Part shown: in pieces, positions 43,877-47,497 of the stretch
Layout: each line of letters begins with the position of its first letter
How positions within the stretch are numbered: position 1 is the stretch's first letter
Origin: Pirellulales bacterium
Lineage (GTDB): Bacteria; Planctomycetota; Planctomycetia; Pirellulales; Lacipirellulaceae
NCBI GenBank assembly: GCA_020847515.1
Contig: JADLBW010000231.1
Location: forward strand, 1 to 47,497
Length of the DNA stretch: 47,497 nt
Reading direction: 5' to 3'
The notes under the pieces: model-generated
Seen by the model: the letters and a program-made list of their open reading frames with translations, nothing else
What the model was told of the DNA's origin: nothing
Database searches by the model: none
Position numbers and translations under genes: made by a program

Positions 43877-44848
43877 ATGCTGAAGGTGATGGAGGCTTCT
43901 GGGCTGAACGTAGTGCGCTGTCCGCGTCAATGGCGACGTGCGGCGCTGCGCTGTTTGCGCGAGTCCTTGCCGGCCGATCTGCAAGCCGTTCTCGCAGATG
44001 CGTTACGCAAAACGGACGAGGCAGACGAGGCGGCGTGGGACGGGCTGCTAGTCTGCGCGCCCCCGGAACTAACCGCATCCAGTATTGAGGGCGCCGCCTG
44101 GGTCCAGCAGGTGGCCGGCAATTCCGGCGTGCTGTGGGCCCCTCCCGGCGACGGCGCCGTGGCGGAACGCCTTTACGCGGCCGCCGCTCGGTTCGCGGAC
44201 GATCTCCGTATTCCGCTTACTCAGATCGCCGTGGCCAGGCATGGCGACTATTCTCCGAAACTTCTCAGCCGCTGCGGCTTCCCTAAACTTTGCGAATTGA
44301 TTTATCTGTACGCCGATCTGCGCAAGCTCGATTCGCGAGTTACGCCGCTAGGTGAAGCGAGCAATGAGGCCAATGCCGGGACTGCCGGAATGCTCGAGTT
44401 TGTGCCGCATGCGGCACGAGACGCGCAGCGGTTGAGCGCCCTGCTGGAACGGACCTACCGCGGCACGCTCGACTGTCCCCAGTTGGAAGATGTGCGCTCT
44501 CTTTCCGACGTCCTTGAAGGGTACCAAGCGCAGGGCCGCTATGCGCCAGACGAATGGTTCTTTGTAAGCGCCAGGAGCGAGGATGTAGGGACCGTAATCC
44601 TCGCGGAGCACCCGGAATTCAGGAATTGGGAGCTCGTCTATATGGGCGTCGTCCCCGAGCGTCGGGGTTGCGGCATCGGCGAACAGATTGTGCGATTTGC
44701 GCTGCGCAGAGCGACGATTCGCGGCGGCGAGCGATTGGTGCTCGCCGTCGACGAAGTTAACGCCCCGGGGCGCGACGTATACCGCCGCTGCGGTCTGCAC
44801 GAGTGGGATCGCCGGATTGTGTACGCGCGCCTGCATCGGCGACCCTAA
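43877..44848 (+). CDS. GNAT-family N-acetyltransferase with N-terminal extension
   Basis: The 323-residue protein carries a GNAT domain in its second half. The acetyl-CoA-binding motif A reads VPERRGCGIGEQIVRFAL (about 257-274), preceded by a strand with ELVYMGV and followed by LVLAVDEVNAPGRDVYRRCG and LHEWDRR. Residues 1-165 look like a degenerate second GNAT copy or a separate domain, with AWVQQVAGNSGVLWAPPGDG and IAVARHGDYSPKLLSRCGFP, the latter resembling the closing GNAT strand and helix. The substrate is unknown. It overlaps no gene, sits 9 bp after the preceding gene and is the last gene before dnaA. Confidence 0.85.
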   Translation: MLKVMEASGLNVVRCPRQWRRAALRCLRESLPADLQAVLADALRKTDEADEAAWDGLLVCAPPELTASSIEGAAWVQQVAGNSGVLWAPPGDGAVAERLYAAAARFADDLRIPLTQIAVARHGDYSPKLLSRCGFPKLCELIYLYADLRKLDSRVTPLGEASNEANAGTAGMLEFVPHAARDAQRLSALLERTYRGTLDCPQLEDVRSLSDVLEGYQAQGRYAPDEWFFVSARSEDVGTVILAEHPEFRNWELVYMGVVPERRGCGIGEQIVRFALRRATIRGGERLVLAVDEVNAPGRDVYRRCGLHEWDRRIVYARLHRRP

Positions 44849-45268
44849 TCCCTAGATCGAGTTTGACTTACGAGCTTATTAGTGCGCCAGTCGTCAGCGC
44901 TCAAGGAGGCCGCGACAGTTCAGATGCGGGGCACGCCAAATGTCGTTCAGCACGACGATCAGTGCACGTGTTCGACCGCGCAGCGCGGCCCGTCGGCAGC
45001 GCCGACACCTTATCCACCCGCACGACTGATAGAAAAATTTTTTTTCTTAAGCGAGCACGCCAGCGCGGTGCCTTCTTTCTCGGCGTTCTTACGCTGCGCC
45101 GCGCGGGACAAGTCAGCCGGCTTCGTCAAGACCTTTGACGGCGATGCTAGCACCCTTAGAATCGCCTCCCTCAGGTAACACAGACATCGCCGATCGACCG
45201 CTCGCGCGGCTGATCGCTTCTCCGAACTTGGGACGCATTACGGCATCTATCGGGACCGCCGCGGAACA
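44849..45268. other. Candidate replication origin region upstream of dnaA
   Basis: The 420-bp gap between the GNAT gene and dnaA contains a DnaA-box-like TTATCCACC (45010-45018, one mismatch from TTATNCACA). About 12 bp later comes an A/T run, AGAAAAATTTTTTTTCTTAA (45031-45050), the most AT-rich stretch noticed in this GC-rich window. That is the layout of a small oriC. Against it: only one near-consensus box was found, and the DnaA encoded next has a changed recognition loop, so its box may differ. GC skew could not be computed by eye. Confidence 0.4.
45010..45153 (-). CDS. Possible small basic protein antisense in the dnaA upstream gap
   Basis: A GTG at 45151-45153 opens a 47-residue frame: MLASPSKVLTKPADLSRAAQ, RKNAEKEGTALACSLKKKNF, SISRAGG. 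GGGAGG lies 11 bases before the GTG. The product is basic (Lys/Arg-rich) and the frame runs through the A/T tract. No family was recognised and length alone could be chance. It is not rpmH, which often sits near dnaA. The frame ends in the DnaA-box-like sequence. Kept as a low-confidence candidate only. Confidence 0.2.
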   Translation of the reverse strand: MLASPSKVLTKPADLSRAAQRKNAEKEGTALACSLKKKNFSISRAGG

Positions 45269-46810
45269 ATGATTTTTCCGTCGGTCGCCTCCCTCGCGGG
45301 TCGCGGTGCGCGCTTCGGGAGCACACAGGAAGTGATCAAGGAAGAGTCGGACAGGCTGTCCGTTCTGCGGCGGGTCCTCCACGACCGGCTCGGTGCAGAA
45401 CGCTATGAACTGTGGCTCGGGCCGCAGACGCAGCTCGAATTGGGCCCCGACGAACTGCGCGTCGTCTGCGGCTCTACGACCGTGGCGCAATGGCTTCGTC
45501 GCAATCTGCACGCTACGTTGAACCAGTGCGCCATCGAAGTCCTGGGCCGCGCGCTGACGATCGTCTTCGCGGCCATAGCGCCCCCTGCTGCGACCGGCGG
45601 CTCGGCGCGCCGGGCCCCTCGAACCGCGTCGACCTCGGCCGAGCGGCAGCTATGCTTTGCGGAGGTTGAAAACCTTCCCCTTCAACACGACTCCGAGGCC
45701 GGCGAAAGCGCGGCTATAAGCGCCGCAGTCCCCGCGCCCGCCGCCCCCCAGCCGGCCCCGCCTACGGCGGGCCAGTTGCCGCGCTGGAGTTTTTCGGACT
45801 TCGTAGTGGGCGACTGCAATCGGCTGGCCGTCCAAGCGGCCCTGCAAATCGCCCAGCAGCCCGGCCGCTTCAGTCCGCTGTTGGCATACGGCCCGCCGGG
45901 CTGCGGTAAGACCCACCTGCTGCATGCAATTGCTCACGGGGCCCGGGCCGGCCAGAATCGGCCGCGCGTGATGGCGCTGACCGCGGAGCAATTCACGTCG
46001 CAATTCTTGGAGGCGTTGTCGCAACGCACGCTGCCGAGCTTTCGCCAGAAGATTCGCGGCCTGGACGTTTTGGCGATCGATGATGTGCAATTCCTCGGCG
46101 GTAAACGCGCGACGCTGGACGAACTGCTCTATACGATCGACGCCCTGCACGCCCGGGGTGCGCAGATCGCGCTGGCAAGCGATCGACCTGCCGCTGAGCT
46201 GCAATCGCTGAGCGGCGAATTAACGTCGCGAATCTCGGCGGGGCTGGCAGTCGCCCTCGACCCGCCAGACTATCCAACCCGCCGCGGCATCGTTTGGGGC
46301 GCCGCTCGGCGCATGCATATCGACCTCGGCGACGGCGTCGCGGAGCTGGTTGCGCAACAGGTTGTCGGCAGCGGGCGACTATTGAGCGGCGCCCTCAATC
46401 GGCTCGTCGCCGCCAGCATGGCCGCCGGGATGCCGATCACGGTGGAGCTGGCGGAGCCGGCCCTCAGCGACTTCTGCCGCCAGCATGCTCCGCAGGTTCG
46501 GCTCAGCGATATCCAACGGGCCGTCTGCGAGGTGTTTGGGGTCGAATCGGCGACCCTCAAATCCCCGCGCAAGTCCCGCGCCGTCGCCGAGCCGCGCATG
46601 TTGGCCATGTGGCTGGCCCGGCGTTATACGCGAGCCGCACTGAGCGAGATTGGCGACTTCTTCGGTCGGCGCAGCCACAGCACCGTCGTCTCGGCGCAGC
46701 GGAAGTTCGATCAGCTCATTAGCCGCCGCGGCGAGATCGTCGTGGGCAATCAGGCTTGCCGCGTTGAAGAGGCGCTGCGTCGCATCGAGGCGAAGCTGCG
46801 CACCGCTTGA
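45269..46810 (+). CDS. dnaA: Chromosomal replication initiator DnaA (divergent)
   Basis: DnaA binds origin boxes and opens the DNA for replication. The 513-residue protein has domain I at about 25-100 (VLHDRLGAERYELWLGPQTQ), a variable linker to about 170, and the AAA+ domain: GPPGCGKTHLLHAIAHGA, LDVLAIDDVQFLGGKRATLD, IALASDRPAAEL, LTSRISAGLAVALDPPD. Domain IV at the end has VRLSDIQRAVCEVFGVESAT and LAMWLARRYTRAALSEIGDF. The DNA-recognition loop reads FFGRRSHSTVVSAQRK where most DnaA have GGRDHTTV: the Asp is Ser. Walker A is GPPGCGKT rather than GGVGLGKT. ATG 45269 is used; a GTG at 45331 with AGGA just upstream is an alternative. The gene converges on the response-regulator gene 18 bp downstream. 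Confidence 0.9.
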   Translation: MIFPSVASLAGRGARFGSTQEVIKEESDRLSVLRRVLHDRLGAERYELWLGPQTQLELGPDELRVVCGSTTVAQWLRRNLHATLNQCAIEVLGRALTIVFAAIAPPAATGGSARRAPRTASTSAERQLCFAEVENLPLQHDSEAGESAAISAAVPAPAAPQPAPPTAGQLPRWSFSDFVVGDCNRLAVQAALQIAQQPGRFSPLLAYGPPGCGKTHLLHAIAHGARAGQNRPRVMALTAEQFTSQFLEALSQRTLPSFRQKIRGLDVLAIDDVQFLGGKRATLDELLYTIDALHARGAQIALASDRPAAELQSLSGELTSRISAGLAVALDPPDYPTRRGIVWGAARRMHIDLGDGVAELVAQQVVGSGRLLSGALNRLVAASMAAGMPITVELAEPALSDFCRQHAPQVRLSDIQRAVCEVFGVESATLKSPRKSRAVAEPRMLAMWLARRYTRAALSEIGDFFGRRSHSTVVSAQRKFDQLISRRGEIVVGNQACRVEEALRRIEAKLRTA

Positions 46811-46828
46811 GGGCCGTTCAACTGCCCG

Positions 46829-47497
46829 TCAATACAGGCCGTCGTCGTCCTGCTCGTACTCGGCCGGCGGTTCCTCGGCCTGGTCGTCGTGGGCGACCAT
46901 ACCGAGCTGGCGCATCTTACGGTACAAGTTGGAGCGGTGCAGCCCGAGCCGCTTGGCGGCGCCGCTCATATTACCGCGGGTAGCGTCGATGGTCTTGCGG
47001 ATGTAATGCTGTTGGAATTCCCGCGTCGCGTCGGCCAGGGTCCCGTGCAAGCCGGCGAGCCGTTCGGCGTCGCTGACTCCCGAGTCGACCAGCACGAGTT
47101 CTTCCGCTTCGATTTGGTCGCCCATGGTGAGATAGGCCAGCCGCTCGGCCAGGTTGCGCAATTCCCGTACATTTCCCGGCCAGTCGTGGGCCAGCAGTCG
47201 CTTCCTCGCCGCGGGAGCGAACCGGGGCGGCCGCCGACCCATGTTGCGACAGAAGGCGCTCAGGAAATGCTCCGCCAGCAATAAGACGTCGTCGCCTCGC
47301 TCGCGCAGCGGGGGCAAATCGAGACTGACGACGTTCAAGCGGAAGAACAGATCTTCGCGAAACTTGCGAGCGCGGACCATCGCCGCCAGGTCGTGATTCG
47401 TGGCCGCCAGGATCCGCACCTCGGTGTGAATGGGGAGGGAGCCGCCGACGCGGACCACGATTTTGTCCTCCAGCACGCGCAGCAGCTTCGCCTGCCC
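46829..47497 (-). CDS. Sigma-54-dependent response regulator, 3' part
   Basis: Only the C-terminal 222 residues lie in the window; the gene continues past the right edge. What is present is the end of the sigma-54-interaction AAA+ domain: GQAKLLRVLEDKIVVRVGG, VRILAATNHDLAAMVRARK, FREDLFFRLNVVSLDLPPLR, ERGDDVLLLAEHFLSAFCRN and WPGNVRELRNLAERLAYLTM. A Fis-type HTH follows, IDATRGNMSGAAKRLGLHRS and NLYRKMRQLG, then an acidic tail ending YEQDDDGLY. These activators melt sigma-54 promoters, usually under a histidine kinase (NtrC type). Whether a receiver domain is present cannot be seen. The target promoters are unknown. Confidence 0.92.
   Translation of the reverse strand, partial: GQAKLLRVLEDKIVVRVGGSLPIHTEVRILAATNHDLAAMVRARKFREDLFFRLNVVSLDLPPLRERGDDVLLLAEHFLSAFCRNMGRRPPRFAPAARKRLLAHDWPGNVRELRNLAERLAYLTMGDQIEAEELVLVDSGVSDAERLAGLHGTLADATREFQQHYIRKTIDATRGNMSGAAKRLGLHRSNLYRKMRQLGMVAHDDQAEEPPAEYEQDDDGLY

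Overview
The window is a GC-rich, gene-dense bacterial chromosome segment, very probably from a planctomycete of the Pirellulales type. The reasons are: a Ser/Thr kinase with the N-terminal module and C-terminal membrane anchor seen in planctomycete kinases; a TIGR03067-like protein; several secreted Ala/Pro-rich proteins of planctomycete style; sulfatase-fold and large secreted glycosidase-like genes; futalosine-pathway menaquinone genes; an ABC-2 permease fused to a CPBP protease; and short dispersed palindromes. These are judgements from recognising sequences, not from a search. Most of the window looks like stable chromosome. No prophage, insertion sequence, CRISPR array, rRNA or tRNA was recognised.

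Layout. 0-7 kb: membrane Ser/Thr kinase (-), RluA-type pseudouridine synthase (-), Maf (+), Gfo/Idh/MocA oxidoreductase (+) and transketolase (+). Palindromic repeat elements lie at 1752-1895, 3469-3541 and 4704-4775. 7-10 kb: HlyIII-type membrane protein and a secreted protein (+). 9.8-16.3 kb: a minus-strand run of mqnA, mqnC, an ABC ATPase, an ABC permease/CPBP fusion and an amidohydrolase that could be the aminofutalosine deaminase of the same menaquinone route. 16.7-20.8 kb: a second minus-strand ABC cluster (anchored unknown protein, ATPase, permease). 21-26 kb: small zinc ribbon, aroA, a YdeP-type molybdopterin oxidoreductase with a low-complexity insertion, and a toxin-antitoxin pair whose toxin is broken. 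26-31.5 kb: a short SecA paralogue, a membrane-anchored zinc-ribbon protein, a TIGR03067-like protein coupled to a Pro-rich lipoprotein, and a small secreted protein. 31.7-35.8 kb: queG, dus and a MATE transporter (+). 35.8-42.7 kb: a 1305-residue secreted glycosidase-like protein, a degenerate sulfatase and a THUMP-like methyltransferase (-). 42.9-47.5 kb: a secreted protein, a GNAT enzyme, a divergent dnaA preceded by a possible origin (all +), and the end of a sigma-54-type response regulator (-) cut by the window edge.

How the genes fit together. The clearest functional links are the futalosine genes (MqnA, MqnC, candidate deaminase), the two tRNA-modification genes queG and dus, and the two ABC export clusters. 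The best leads are the altered DNA-recognition loop of DnaA together with its AT-rich upstream region, the two families of inverted-repeat elements, the decayed toxin beside an intact antitoxin, the short SecA, and the insertion in the molybdopterin enzyme. No coherent, obviously new multi-gene system was found.
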